64,000 bases of DNA from Ochotona curzoniae (Eukaryota; Chordata; Mammalia; Lagomorpha; Ochotonidae): positions 23,807,501 to 23,871,500 of the forward strand of contig NW_024465369.1 of the NCBI RefSeq assembly GCF_017591425.1. Direction: 5' to 3'. Under the pieces are notes generated by a model, which saw nothing but the letters and a program-made list of their open reading frames with translations, ran no database searches and was not told where the DNA came from. Shown here one piece after another: positions 32,361 through 44,689 of this stretch. The translations under genes were made by a program, and so were the position numbers. Positions within the stretch are counted from its first letter, which is position 1. Every line of letters begins with the position of its first letter.

Positions 32361-32535
32361 GTGTCTTGGTTCAAGCTCATGGTTTTCTTTCTGGCTTTTA
32401 CTGTGACCTTGCAGAAGTTATTGACCTATGTAAGCTTGCTCTTAGTTGTGAGGGCACACTGATAGCAAGCAGGACAATCTGATACAGTTACTGCGAGGAT
32501 TACTCAGAGAAGAGACGCCCAGTTATTAAGCAAAA
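32361..32535 (-). repeat. MIR SINE, antisense
   Basis: 'tctggcttttactgtgacct', 'tgcagaagttattgacctat' and 'gcgaggattactcagagaag' match the complement of MIR ('actagctgtgtgaccttgggcaagttacttaacc...gtgaggattaaatgag'). Confidence 0.75.
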
Positions 32536-33940
32536 GATGGATACCTAGTCATAGACTAATAAAACCTAACTAATATTACTCCATTATCCAATAAGGCTTG
32601 AATATAGCTTTCATCTGAAATTCTGAGCCACTCTGTTCTTAAAAATTGTGGCTTTGGGTTATGTTGAGGAATACTACATAGTTGGATGTCCATGAATGAA
32701 ATTCCTTCGATTCATCCTGCTATGGCTATTCAATTTTGGTTTCCTTGTAAACTAAGTAGGAACACTGAGCTAAAGAACATTCTGTTCCTAATCATCTGTG
32801 GTATCTGAATACATGCCAAGGCATGTACGATGCTTCATGAACGTGCAGCTTCTTTCCAGCATCGTTAATCATCATTCAAGTCCAAATTTCATAAAAGGAA
32901 CCTCACACAACAAGAGCACTACTATCTTACGTCATGGAATTGCACCATCTGTCTAAAACCACAATTTAGTTAATTGCTTTGATGATATATTGTTGAATTG
33001 CCCTGCATATGAAGTTCATGCTAAAACACCCCAGGGAAGTCCATTGTGTTGAATCAGTATAAAACATGTTAATGATTCCCCTGACCCTATCCCCTGCCAA
33101 CACCACTATCATGAAAAAGGCCAATATCCACATTCTACTTGATGAATTCACGATACTGGGTGCAGAGTCCATAAAATGAAGGTTTGTATCTATCACATTG
33201 TTAGTGTTTTAGAACACTTTAAGTCAACTAATCTTAAGAATCCACAAAGTGAAGGATCCCAGGATTCGAATCAAGTTCAAAAGAATCACTGATGCCACAT
33301 CCCACTCTTTTCCTATCCTTCTCTTAAGACAGGCTGGTAAACATTAACAAAATGTAACAAAATATATAGGAAAGAAACATAAAGCAGGCTCACCAGTGGT
33401 TAACAATGGGGAATCAATCAATCAATCTTAACACCACAGGAAACAAAAGATCAGAAGAAAAAGAGAAATGGGTCTATGCTCTTCTCTATTTAATTACCAC
33501 CAGTTATTATAACAGATAAACCATGTAATCTCAGTAATTTAAATAAATAAAAACTTTGCTTTTTGCTCCTATCACAATACATTGAAAGGTCCCTGGTTCA
33601 CAGCTGCAGGCAGGACATTTTTAAGATGACTGCTAAGAGGATATCATATATAAGCTAAAAACTAGTGTCCAGATGGAAGATGTGGACATTCAGCCTGAGT
33701 TCTCCATGAATAACTTTTCATCTAGCATCTTCATGTTCATAGAAGCCTTTACTAGGGAATGTTCATTTTAATAGGAAAGAGCATGATTTAAGGTTAGTTT
33801 TTCTAAAGATCACAATTCTGATGGAATGAGACTTTCATCTTTAAAATCACATTTTTTCCCTTTTTCTAGAACTACTTGTGTAGAAGCAGATTTAGCTCTT
33901 AATAAATTTTTATTTTTATGGCATGTAAAAAAAGAGTGTA
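32536..33940. other. Unassigned stretch
   Basis: About 1.4 kb. A short (AATC)4 microsatellite lies at about 33412-33427. The minus-strand open frames at 32966-33196 and 33810-34034 show no domain. Confidence 0.5.
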
Positions 33941-34246
33941 AGGGCCAATAGTGTGGTATAGGGAGGAAGGCTACCACCTGTGATATCAGCATTCCACATG
34001 GACAGTGGTTCTGGCTTCTCCATTTCCAATCCAACTCCCTTTTAATGGCCAGGGAAAAGCAGAAGATGGTATAAGTATTTGGTCCCTTTGTTACTCACAT
34101 GGGAGACATGGAAGAAACTCCTGGCCTCAGCCTAGCCCAGCTCTGGCTGCTGTAGTCCTCCTGGGGAGTGAAACAGCAGATGGAAATTTTCTGTTTGTTT
34201 TTCTCTCTGTGACTTTCCATTAAATAAGTAAATAATAATTTTAAAA
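33941..34246 (+). mobile_element. CSINE, diverged
   Basis: 'agggccaatagtgtggtata', 'cagcattccacatggacagt', 'gggagacatggaagaaactc', 'ggggagtgaaacagcagatg' and the tail 'attaaataagtaaataat' give a plus-strand CSINE with many substitutions. Confidence 0.92.
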
Positions 34247-35504
34247 AGTATACACATCACATCTACAATTACTTACTCAGATATTTCAAAAACATCACTT
34301 TTTTCCATAAAAGTTGAGCATAAACTCTGTATTGATTATTACATACTCTTCCCAATAGAAGCACCTGTTGATTAAGGTATCTTGTGTTTTGAAGCAAATA
34401 ATATTTTAATTTATATATCTTCCAAGCCTCTACAAATAATTGAATGATATTTGTAACACAAAACATTAAACTAATTATACTATCTGGTAAAAGGCCTGTA
34501 CTTACTTCATAGAACACTATAAGGTGTTACTGTAGAATTCATGTCATGGTACTTCAGTGAGGGAGAGTATTGTCTTTTTTGGAACAGCACTACTTGACCA
34601 AAGTAGAGGTCCAGGTTTCCACAAGCATCAAAAAGTAGAAGCAGCAGCAGCAGCTACGGGAATGACCACAGAATTAAGGGACAGGTCATTTCACTGCTTT
34701 GAGACAAAAGTCATGTACCTTGGTTTCTGCATTGGCCAAAGTAAGCCAGAATTTAATTTCAATTTAAAAATCAAAAACTTATTGGGATGCTTCTTGTTTT
34801 CACATATCTTGAGCAAAATCTTCCTACCCAAGACTTGCATTTTAAGGAAAGTTACACAATCATTCGTGTCAGGCTCCATTTTACTGGGCAGTCTCATTCA
34901 TTTGTTTTTGTGAGAATTTTTTTGTTGTTGTTTTACAAAAGGTTCATTGTTTCACTGTTTTTATACTTAATAAACACATTTTCATTAATTCTCACTGCAA
35001 TTTTTCAACTTTGCTAGCATTCTCTTTGGACTTCTCCTTTCGCAGTCAGCTTTAACAGCCCAAATTTTTGTGTTAATCTTTGTCTATTGTTCAGGAACTG
35101 AGGTCATTAATTCACTAATAGCATTGGAGAGGTGCTGACGGTTTTCAAAACTGCAGATTGACCTAATTAATGTTTTTTTTCTGAATTGTGCTAATTCCCC
35201 ATTAACCACTCCAGGGCCTCTTAAAACTCCCCAGTCTCTGCCAACATCTATCCAGAAGTGTTAGATACTTGGAACAGGTTGTGGCTGTCTTGATTATGTG
35301 TAAAGTAGCTACATTTAAAAATTGTTTGCAAAAGCATTTGCCTTCTTTTCATTTGTTTTCTGGATTAATCATTTAGAACTCTCACTACTTTGACCACTTT
35401 TGATGTTCTCCTTTCTCTTTCCTGTACTCACCCAAGGCGGCCTTCCCACCGCTGCCTGGCAGCTGTTATTTCCCAGCAATTGACAGCAATGTGGATTAAG
35501 CTTC
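34247..35504. other. Unassigned stretch
   Basis: About 1.26 kb with no recognised repeat. Open frames at 34557-34913 (118 codons, plus) and 34269-34517 (minus) match nothing I know. A (GCA)n run with four units lies at 34641-34653. Confidence 0.5.
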
Positions 35505-35840
35505 TGGGACCAGGGTTGTGCTACAGTGGGTTAAATCTTCACTGGCATCCCATAAATGAGAGCTGGTTTGAATCCTTGCTCTTATACTTCCCATCAGGCT
35601 CTCTCCTAATGATCCTAGAAAGGCAGCAGAAGATGGCCCGAGCCCTTGGTCTCTTGTCCATACAGGAGACCCAGAGGAGCTTCCTGGCTCCTGCCTTTGG
35701 CTGGCATAGGCTGGATACTTCGGCCTTTTGTGGGCTAAACCTGCAAATGGAAGCATGTGCCCTGTATATGTATGTTGCTGGCACTCCACCTTTCAAATAC
35801 ATAATTTGCTTTTCAAAAAATGCAAAATAAAAAAATAGGT
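35505..35840 (+). mobile_element. CSINE, older or diverged copy
   Basis: 'tgtgctacagtgggttaaat', 'ctggcatcccataaatgaga', 'gaaaggcagcagaagatggc', 'caggagacccagaggagctt' and 'ctggctcctgcctttggctg' identify a plus-strand CSINE with an A-rich tail. The 146-codon open frame at 35390-35830 runs through it and is therefore not a gene. Confidence 0.92.
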
Positions 35841-35961
35841 CCCTATTCATAATGAGGAAAGACTTAAGAGTGGTATCAGGATCTTTACACAGCTTTTTCT
35901 GACCCAGGACCACGCATAGTAAACCATAAATTACTCTACCATTTCCAAACTATACCAGGAT

Positions 35962-36110
35962 ACTTTAAAAAAAAATTCATGGAGAAGTTTGAGAAGTTGG
36001 TTTTGATGCAAAATTTTCTGAAATCCATGTAAATGAATATTGCCATAAAGTTCATGCAAAATGCATCTTTTGAGAGAACTATGGATTTTAATTTTTTCTT
36101 TCTTTGCACT
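35962..36110 (-). repeat. Palindromic MITE-like element, copy 3
   Basis: 'aaaaattcatggagaag', 'ttttgatgcaaaattttctg', 'aaatccatgtaaatgaat' and 'aaagttcatgcaaaatgc' are the inverse complement, in order, of the elements at 12250 and 14064. Extra sequence of the same type ('tttaattttttctttctttg') follows, so the copy may be compound. Confidence 0.6.
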
Positions 36111-36312
36111 AAATCAGACTTCCTTTTCAATTTCATTTCTCCACATACTTTCTGGAACTCCCTCTTATCGTCACACTGCTGAAGTGACATATGAGGGGTG
36201 CTGACCATGACACTAATATTTGAATGCACAGAAAGTAAGCATCAAGTCAGCAGGTGTTCTGCCCCAATCATGATTTAAAGCTGTTTTTCCGGATGAATGG
36301 CTTTTATGCTAC

Positions 36313-36957
36313 ATAAGTCTTCACCTTACCTGCAGGGAATATGTTTCAAGACTCCCAGGGAATTCCTGAAACTTGAGATACGTACAAACTCACTATGTTT
36401 TTTTCCTCTACAGACATAACTATGATAAAGGTTAATTTATAAATGAAACCCAGTAAGAGATTAACAACAGAAAAATAGACCTATTGTAAAAATATACTGC
36501 AATAAAAATGTGAATATGGTCTTTCTCAGGGTTTCTTACTGTACTTCCCCTTCTTACAATGATGTGAGATGGCACACGACACAATGCAGGTGAACTGAGG
36601 TGAATGTAGTAGGCACTGTGACAACTGCATTAGGCTTCTACTTCAGTGTTACTTAAACACCTGCTCTGTGATACTGACAGCTGATCTGATAACTGAGATG
36701 ACTAGTAAGTGACAAATGGGTGGGTAGTATATACAGTGTGGACATAATGTACGAAGGGTTGATTCACATCCTGTACGACATGGAGGTGGCCAGGAGCTTT
36801 ATTTCAGCAAGCTCTTCAGAATGACATGAAAATTAATGTGAATTGTTTATTTCTGGAATTTTCCAGGTAATTCTTCTGGACAAAAGTTAATTGTGGCTAA
36901 CTAAAACCACAGACAGGAAAACTATAGGTGAGTGAGTGTGGAGGAACTACTACACAC
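36313..36957 (-). mobile_element. Tigger-type DNA transposon (TcMar-Tigger), non-autonomous
   Basis: Both ends and the sub-terminal parts can be read. Left: 'atgtttcaagactcccaggg' (usual 'cgttccaagacccccagcgg') and 'taaaggttaatttataaatg'. Right: 'aacaattcac..'-type text (complement of 36835-36860), 'tttctggaattttccaggta' and 'ggttttagttag' on the minus strand. The middle has 'tagtaagtgacaaatgggtg', matching 'cccgttagtcacttagta'. At about 645 bases it lacks the transposase gene and is an internally deleted derivative mobilised in trans long ago. Confidence 0.85.
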
Positions 36958-37605
36958 AGACTGCAATGCAAACACATTTCTTATTTTGATGTGCTTAGTC
37001 ACAAAATGACAGTGTTTGCTTGCAGTATATTTTTCTTGAATGGGGGACTCAGTTTTGTGCTGCTAGACAAGAGCTAAAATAACAAAAAGTCACCACATAA
37101 ATTCAGCTCAACAAATTCAAATGCTCATCATGCTCATTTGGTGTTTTATTTGATAAATATCTTTTGGGAATCCAGCCTTTAACATACAGGCCTTTAGACG
37201 ATATCCAAACAGCAACTAAACCAAGGCACTCAGTAGTCATCACTTAATCTTCTTTGGTATATCATTACTAGATATATTAAACTTACAGAATAATTCTGAG
37301 TTTATTTCCCCATGGTTCTTTCTTTTTAGTAAAGGTCTCTTTCCAAGTATATTTGGTTTAAAGAGACTAAGACTCCTTGAGTTCAATGCTGGAAAGAATA
37401 GCTGAGGGGAAAGTATGGATTCAGTGACCTTGAAGTAGAAGGTCCTTAAGCATAAATGCAGATACTGTGCCTGACCTTCCCTTTCGTCCCTGAGTTTCAC
37501 CTCTGAACCCACAAAGGGTTCAGGGCAATTTCAGGATGAGAGTGATAGCTTCAGGATGAAGTGAGTGTTAGGGATGAGCAGGAACATGTTTAACATGTTA
37601 TCTGA
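36958..37605. other. Unassigned stretch
   Basis: About 650 bases. A 90-codon minus-strand open frame at 37240-37512 shows no domain. Nothing else recognised. Confidence 0.5.
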
Positions 37606-37897
37606 GGGGTTGGCATAGTGATACAGGAAGCTAATCCTCCCCTGAAGTGCCAGCATTCCATATGGACACTGGTTTTAGCCCTGGGTGCTCAACTTCTGAT
37701 CCAGTTCCCTGCAAATGGCCTGGGAAGGCAGAGGCAGATATCCCAGTCCTTGGGACCTTGCACCACGTGGTAGACCTGGGGTGGGGAAGGCTGGGAGTGG
37801 GGACTCCCGGGTTCTGGCTTCAGATAGACTCAGCTCCAGCCACTACCATTTGGGGAGTGTCCATTTTGATGGAAGAGCTCTCTCTCCCCTTCTTCCT
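37606..37897 (+). mobile_element. CSINE with expanded tail
   Basis: 'ggggttggcatagtgataca', 'agcattccatatggacactg', 'gcaaatggcctgggaaggca' and 'catttggggagtgtcc' make a plus-strand CSINE. A target duplication is visible: 'atgttatctg' at 37595-37604 and 'atgttatgtg' at 37965-37974, beyond the tail. An extra G-rich insertion ('ggggtggggaaggctggg') sits in the body. Confidence 0.93.
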
Positions 37898-37901
37898 AAA
37901 A

Positions 37902-37964
<63 letters not shown>

Positions 37965-37966
37965 AT
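37898..37966 (+). repeat. (AAAT)n microsatellite from a SINE tail
   Basis: About 17 uninterrupted AAAT units (69 bases) grew from the A-rich tail of the CSINE just upstream. It is bounded on the right by the SINE target duplication, which shows that it belongs to the insertion. Confidence 0.97.
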
Positions 37967-38485
37967 GTTATGTGGTCATCCCTAAAAGAGGAATTTTTAA
38001 AGATGCTAGCAATTTTTGTTTCAAAATAGTGGCTGCAAGAACTCACTACCATATTGCTACTCTGTAACCTATGGTGATGTCCATACTGGAACAACAGGGG
38101 AATGAGCACAAGGTTGTACTGATTGACACTGTGCTCCTGTACCTACAGTCTCCATGACATCCTTCACTCCAGAAGCCCTTATTAATGATACCTGGCACAT
38201 TTACATTCTTTGATGATTTGGCCTACTCAAAATGCCCTCCCTATTTTTATGAAGGCAAAACTTGTATTTTGTATCCTACAATATGTGTTACTTAAAGCAA
38301 AACCTCTCCCTCCCTGGGTGGGTAAAAGCAGCTACCATGGAAAAAGAAGTATAGAATCCCTTGGTTGGTCAAGAACAGACATGAAAATGCCCCATTTCAG
38401 GTTTACAATCAATTATCTCCATGTGGAAGTAGTATCATAGAAGACTTAAAAACTCAAATTCCCTAAGATGATTTGGTTTAAAGGC
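37967..38485. other. Unassigned stretch
   Basis: About 520 bases; nothing recognised. Confidence 0.5.
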
Positions 38486-38800
38486 TTTAAAAAAAGATTC
38501 GTTTTTATTGGAAAGCCAGATATACAGAGAGAACAAGAGACAGAGAGGAAGATCTTCTGTCCACTGATTCACTTCCCAAGTGGCCGCAATGGTTGGAGGT
38601 GAACTGATCAGAAGCCAGGAGCTTTTTCCGGGTCACCCACATGGGCGCAGTGTCCCAAGGCTTTGGGCCATCCTCTATTGCTTTCCCAGGCGATAAGCAG
38701 GGAGCTGGATGGGTAGCGGGATGGCCAGGATACAAACCGGCACCCATATGGGATCCCAGCAGATGCAAGGTGAGGATTTTAACCACTAGGTTACAGCCTC
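38486..38800 (-). mobile_element. CSINE, well preserved
   Basis: 'attggaaagccagatataca', 'gattcacttcccaagtggcc', 'agggagctggatgggtagcg', 'ggcacccatatgggatccca' and 'ggattttaaccactaggtta' form a full-length minus-strand CSINE. Confidence 0.95.
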
Positions 38801-38967
38801 AGACCCTGGTGTTATGGTTATAAAATAAAGTTTCTTGAGAAAGGCTTCTGTGGTGTCACTCCTGAGTGTAAACCCAGTGTATATGTTAACACGTATTTGG
38901 GGGAGAGGGTCCCTAGTGTTTTTGAGATCCTTCCAGGGGTTGCCATTGATTTTCCCCACCTTGAAAG

Positions 38968-39085
38968 GAACTGTTTTAGACAGTTACCAAGGCAGGTAAG
39001 GAAACTGACTTAAGGTCCCACATTTAATGACTGGCAGAGCCAGAATCAACTTCCTGTTTCTGACTCCAGGACAAGCACTCTAACC
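38968..39085 (+). repeat. MIR SINE, 3' part
   Basis: 'aggtaaggaaactgacttaa', 'ggtcccacatttaatgactg', 'gcagagccagaatcaacttc' and 'caagcactctaacc' match the sense MIR 3' half ('gatgaggaaactgaggc...ggcagagccgggatt...gtgctcttaacc'). Confidence 0.85.
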
Positions 39086-41112
39086 AGAATAAAGATTACA
39101 AGGTTAAAAGCGGGAAATTGGATAGGGAGCTATCTCACAGTACCTATTAATGGGATTAGACATTTTTTCCTATCAAAACTCACTTTCAATTATATTGAGG
39201 ATTCAGGAAATACAGGATTCAATATACAAAACACCACCTTATTGCTAAGGCATCCATTTATTTTGTGACTTGGGGGAAGTCTATAATTAGACTTCAGAGT
39301 AGTTCTGATTAATAAATTCGAGCTGCTCTCATCCTGCACTGGAGTTCCTCGAATGCTGGGACATGTTTTATTCACACGGGAGAGCTGTTGCAGCTCACTT
39401 CTCCTCACTTGAATCAGTTGCCTGGTGGCCTGGCACTCAGTCTTGTGTGGCAGAACCTTACTGAGTCTGCAAGATAATGGGCCTTTAAAATCCTAAACAA
39501 TAAACATTCGTTTTACCACTCCACCCAGTGCAGAAATGCTCTCTAACCTCAAATCAGCCACAAATAAGAATTGGAAATCAACTCAGGGTGCATGGCCTCC
39601 CTGCTTTGGTTTATGTTTTGCAGAAAATAATTTCAGGAAAATATCTGCAGAGCATGTGTGTTTTAAATATGCACAAGTTGAGAGGTTGGGTGGAATGGGG
39701 TCCTCCATCCTTTTATGACATTTCTTTTCCCCTCCCTCTCCAAAGGAACACATTCTATTTAGCAAAGTTGATTTTTATGTGTTGGTAATGAGAATTAAAA
39801 AGACTCAGAAGTAGTTTCATGAGAGGGAAATAAAAACCTCCCATGATTTCCTCTAAGTTTTGGGGGAAAGTTTCAACATCCCAAAGTCCTCTGGTTTTTT
39901 AAAAAATTATGTTTTATGGGAAGCCAGTTTATTATATTTTTGCTTGTTAGATTCATTAGAATATTCTCATGAATAAGCTATTAGTCACTGAAGAAGCCAG
40001 TATGAGTTCATTTGGCCCTGAAGAGGAATATCTTGTCAGGTTGAGACATAAGATCAAATGGATGTGTCTCCAATTCCCTTCTGCTGGGGTTTGATGTTTG
40101 AGCCAGACTTACTTCCTTGTATCTCTCCTAGGCTAGAGTTCCATTATTTCATCATGCTGTGAAGCTCCCGAGAGCTTCTAATTTCTTAAAATTCATGAGA
40201 ACTCATGGCCAGGAGGGGCAAGTCTCAAATGTTTTCAGTTACAGGACCACTCAGGGAGGCAAAGTGCCCCGTCCCAACTATTTGTATTGGAATCACTCCC
40301 CTCTCTCCCTGCAGTGCCAACAATACTGCAATTAGTAGTAGAACTGATGCTGCTTTTGGGATTTTCAAGGAGCCCACGTGTGTTTTTCATTAACATAAGA
40401 AAATTAGTAACTTATTCCAGAAAACAAAGCATTAGCTCTGTTAAACTACAATAAAAACCTTAATGTTGCAGAAGACTAACCCAACACAACATGGGGGTCC
40501 TGCTGGACCACACTGAGATGAATGTCTTAGAGCAGAAGTGTGTGGGCAGCCTCAATCACCTACTCTTTAATGATATTCAGCCATTCCCTCTCTTTCTACA
40601 CATTTGCTTTCAGGCAAGGCTTTCCCCTCTTGTTTTAATCATACATTTAATTAAAAATGGGGACCTCTCCAAGTTTGTTGTAGGCCTTTTACTTTATGGT
40701 TCAAGAGCTCATCTTGAAAAAAGAGGAACTGAGAGAAGATGTGCAGAGGCCATTGAAAAGTATGGGTTCTATTTTAAAATCACTACAGTGTGTTTGCAAC
40801 AGAGGCATGATACGATGATCTCCCTTATTGCAGTTTTGATTAGACATAATGAGCAGGATCAGTCTGAAAGCTTATCACTAGTCTTATGTTCTAGAACTGC
40901 CCAAGAGTACAATGCAAAAACAAACAAGGAGCTTTAATGAGTGAATATAATAAAAACAAAAATATTCAGGCAACAGGAAGCTGTTGCTTCTGTGTTGGCC
41001 CCTTCCCAGTGGGTGGCTGGGATTGGACTCTTGTAGAGCAAGTCTAAGACAGGTTAGGTTAGCTTTCAAATATACAATTTAAAAATACTGAAGATTAATT
41101 TTAAAGAGCATG
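39086..41112. other. Unassigned stretch, 2.0 kb
   Basis: No repeat recognised. The longest open frame of the window, 40491-40937 plus (148 codons), lies here. It has no recognisable domain, no visible splice or promoter support and no sign of constraint I can judge, so I do not call it a gene. Confidence 0.5.
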
Positions 41113-41491
41113 ATTCATTTAATTTATAAAAAAAGATTGGTTGCTTTTTATGGGAATGGCAGATCTACAGAGAGAAGGAAAGACAGCGAGAAAGATCTTC
41201 AATCCATTGGTTACTTCCCAGGTGGTTGCAATGGCCAGAACTGTACTGATCCATAGCTAGGAGCCAGCAGATAGCAACCAGGAACCAGGAGCTTCCTCTG
41301 GGTCTCCCACACAGACATGGGGTCCTAAGGCCTTGGACTATCTTCTATTGTAATCCCAGGCCACAAGCAGGGCGCTGGATGGGAAGTAAGAACAACCAGG
41401 ACATGAACTGGCATCCAGAATGGATCCCAGCACATGCAAGGTGAAGATTTAACCAGTAGGTTTTCATGCTGAGCTTGTAATTCATTTAATT
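41113..41491 (-). mobile_element. CSINE with perfect 12-bp target duplication
   Basis: 'attcatttaatt' occurs at 41113-41124 and at 41480-41491, exactly flanking a minus-strand CSINE (41125-41479). Inside, the 'gccaggagc' block is expanded to 'ccagcagatagcaaccagga' plus a second 'accaggagc', a small internal duplication. The rest is typical, with 'gggcgctggatgggaagtaa' and 'ggatcccagcacatgcaagg'. Confidence 0.96.
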
Positions 41492-44167
41492 AAAGAAAAA
41501 TTCATTTGTGAGCAGACTTTGAGCTAACCTGTTAATACAAAAAGAATGAAATAAAAGTTCTTTATGCCTCCTTTTGTGAGTTATTATAATTATTTTGATC
41601 ATATTAATTGTCAGTAACTGATAACACAGATAAGAAAAAGGGTCTTTGGGATTATTACAACTAGAATTCTCTCTTCCATCACCTACAAAATAATGCACTA
41701 ATTGACACTTATACCAAATTATCATCACAAACTAAGGTTTATATTTTAGCAACATACACAGTGTTTAATGATCAGATCGAAAATGCCTTTCAGCTATTTC
41801 TTTGTAGCACAGTAAAGGACATTTACTTTTTTTTTCCTTAACACATTTATTTCTGCCTGCACAGAATATTCCAAAGTGCCAAATATGGACTCTTATAAAT
41901 AAAGCATTTAGGTTAATTCTAGCTTTTCCTTTTTTGATTTTTGCATAAGAACCAGTTGCAATTTTAGACTTTGGCAAGATGGAAAGAGGAGATGATGTGT
42001 GTCTATTTCATCTGAAGTTGTATGCCCATGGTACTGCATTGCTAGAGAGGCTGACAGATAGTCAAGGATGGACACTCCTTCTTTAACATGGAAATCTGCT
42101 CTGTGTGGCTAGGCCCATTCTGAGGATTGTTTGCAAGGGCTTTGGCATAGAGCATTGGGGGTGCTCAGTAATGGGGGACATTTTCTGGAAGAATGCTCAC
42201 ATCAGATATTTAGATTCCAGTGGAAAGCTGTCAGGAAAGCAAGGGTACAAGCTGTCTTGTTTTACTGTGATATTTTTACGTTTGAAAGAAAGCTGCTTTC
42301 TACTACTGGTCATTTTTCTTTTTTAGATCTGGGAGCACATACTGGAGCTTTGGGACTTCAACTATATACTCTTTGGTTTAAACTTTCTCCAACCAGAAAC
42401 ATTTGATTCCATGGAGATGCACTTTTGTGACTGCAGAGTCTCTGGATTGACCAAGAGCTCTTCCAAAACGGGAGGACAGTTAACAGGCCAAATAAAGTCA
42501 CCATTTTAAAAAGCACGTTCTGTCATGTTTGAGAAGCAAATATGCAAGGAAGCATGTTTCTCACTGTTTTTAAGCCAAAAATGTTATCACCACTTGAAAA
42601 ATTTGAGGGGTGCCAACTCTTTAATGCCATCTAGTAAGCACTGAATAGCTTTAAAAAGCATATTCCTTCCCTCCCCCTCCAATTCATAAGAGGGTCACTG
42701 GTCATTGACAGAAACTGAGCATGTTTGAGCTCACTGCAGTGATTTGATAACATTGTATTCTACAGATGTTTCATGTTTTGAGGTTTTTCTGGTATCCCTC
42801 CTTCCTGAGAACATGATGCTGAAAATACCTTCTGAATTGTGAAATGTGAATGGATTCAGAGTGGGCTTTTGTTTTAGAGAGATGCCCTTTAAAGCTCTAG
42901 AGGACTCAAACCAACTGCCTTTCAATATGTGTTGATCTAACTTCATTGTTCAAATTCTGATGAAGGATCTTTTGTTTCTGACTCCTGATTCTAAAAAAAA
43001 AAATCCATTTTTGCTATAATTTTCAATCTTATGGTATTCCAAAAACCTCAGAAATTATAAAGGCATATGCTCCTTTCTGAAAAAGCATATACTCAAGAGT
43101 AGCAGGAGAAAGAAAAACTTTATAATACTAGACATCTAGACTCTGCAAAAGAAAACCCCACAAATTTACACGGGAATACATTTTCACAAGGCTTAGGTAA
43201 AGAGGTAAAGTTGTTGTCAGAGAAAATTTTACATACTCATAAGCATGGCAGCTGTTACCTTTTAGCTTCTTTCACTTTTTAAAGTCAGAGCTCCCTAATG
43301 GCTCTTCCATTCTCCAAGATCCTTTCAGTTGTTCCCTCAAAGTGCACCACTGAAAGTTGTAAGGTACACACACACATCCCGACAGCATATGCAAAGAGTC
43401 ACACATTTCTGAAAATGTTGACAGGTGTCGGCAATACTCATCTTTGGAGATAGCTTACTGTTGAAGTTAAAGTACAATATTGAGATTGATAGAGATTGAA
43501 AGAGATGGGGAAAAGAGACTGAGCTAGTTCATGTAACAGCTGCAACCATTCCCAAATGTTTTTCTGCATAATCATGCAAGAAATTCATCATGCATTTCCT
43601 ATTAAATATTCATACAACTTGCTCCATAGGAGGCCTGTGGTATTTGTTAATTCCCGGGTGTTGGTAGGTTTTGGTATATCTACTGCCAGCAATAAATGTG
43701 TCATGCCTAGCAAATTCAATTCTTGGCAGAAAATATTAGAATATAATACTTGCTTACAGGATATTGCTAGCTTTAATTATGCCTAAATGATTTTCAGGAC
43801 TACCTTGAAATAAGTAACTGACTCTTTTTGTTTTTAAATGAAAGGAATGATCAGAAGGGTGGGAATGAATGGATATAAAGATTCATTCCACTTTAAGTGT
43901 CATCTTTGTAAGAGATGACCCCATTTCCACCACATACTAATCTTTCCTGGAAAAAGAATCTGGGTTTAACGATTATAAACAAGGGAAGTCAATCTGTTCT
44001 TCTACACAACTGAAAGTTTCTTATCCTAAGGCTTTATCATCTGAAAGGATGAAAAAGTTAAAGTTAATTAGCAAAATACTGTCCCCAAAATTAGTTAGCA
44101 CATAACATTATCAGTCCCTAAACTGGGTTTTACCAAAGTAGCCTAATAAAAATTAAAATGAAGCTTG
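41492..44167. other. Unassigned stretch, 2.7 kb
   Basis: One of the longest parts without a recognised repeat. It is AT-rich. A short (CA)n lies near 43366-43376. The interval 43540-43790 holds motifs such as 'ataatcatgcaag', 'aattcatcatgcatttcc' and 'attaaatattcataca'. This could be a conserved non-coding element, though that is only an impression. No gene recognised. Confidence 0.45.
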
Positions 44168-44447
44168 TCTTAGATCATCCAGGTTGCTATGACAAAATTT
44201 TGTAAACTGAGTCACATGTAAACAACATAGTTTCCCACACTTTCACACAGTTGTGGAGGCTGGGAAGTCTGGTGAGAGCCTATTTTCTGACTGACGGACT
44301 GAACCTTCTCACTGTGTTGTTGCAGGGTTGAACACTAGCCAATCACAAGGTTTCTGCCCTTATGATCTCCCAGCACCATTACCTTATGGTTTAGGGTTTC
44401 AATGTATGGATTTCAGTGGGACACAAACATTGAGACCATTACAAGAG
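44168..44447 (-). mobile_element. MaLR LTR (MST/MLT1 type), antisense
   Basis: 'aggttgctatgacaaaattt', 'cacagttgtggaggctggga', 'cttctcactgtgttgttgca', 'ggtttctgcccttatgatct' and 'gggacacaaacattgagacc' match the complement of an MST/MLT1 LTR ('ctgctataacaaaatacc...cagttctggaggctgggaag...ggggacacaaacattcagacc'). Confidence 0.88.
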
Positions 44448-44689
44448 GCTGATTGAACCTCAGAATACCTTATATATAGAGTGAGATGAAATTCTTTCAG
44501 TAACATATTTAAACAATGCCTAAGTTTCTGAAGTACACAACACATGAAACTGTAAGAAACAAAATACAAGTAAGGATATAGGCCCTGTCCTTGCAATGTT
44601 TGCCGTCTTGTTGGAGGAGAGACATTTACCAGCTGAACAATGAGAGAATGAACACAGCTAATGATGCAGAACTGACTCTATTCTTTAGG

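Noticed and set aside
34557..34913. 118-codon plus-strand open frame
   Set aside because: No known motif, overlapped by other chance frames on both strands, and includes a short (GCA)n run.
35390..35830. 146-codon plus-strand open frame
   Set aside because: Its second half is translated CSINE sequence (35505-35840). The overlapping minus-strand frames at 35496-35789 and 35539-35913 are also SINE shadows.
40491..40937. 148-codon open frame, the longest in the window
   Set aside because: No recognisable domain, no visible promoter or splice context and no related copies. A frame of this size is plausible by chance in 64 kb of DNA read in six frames.
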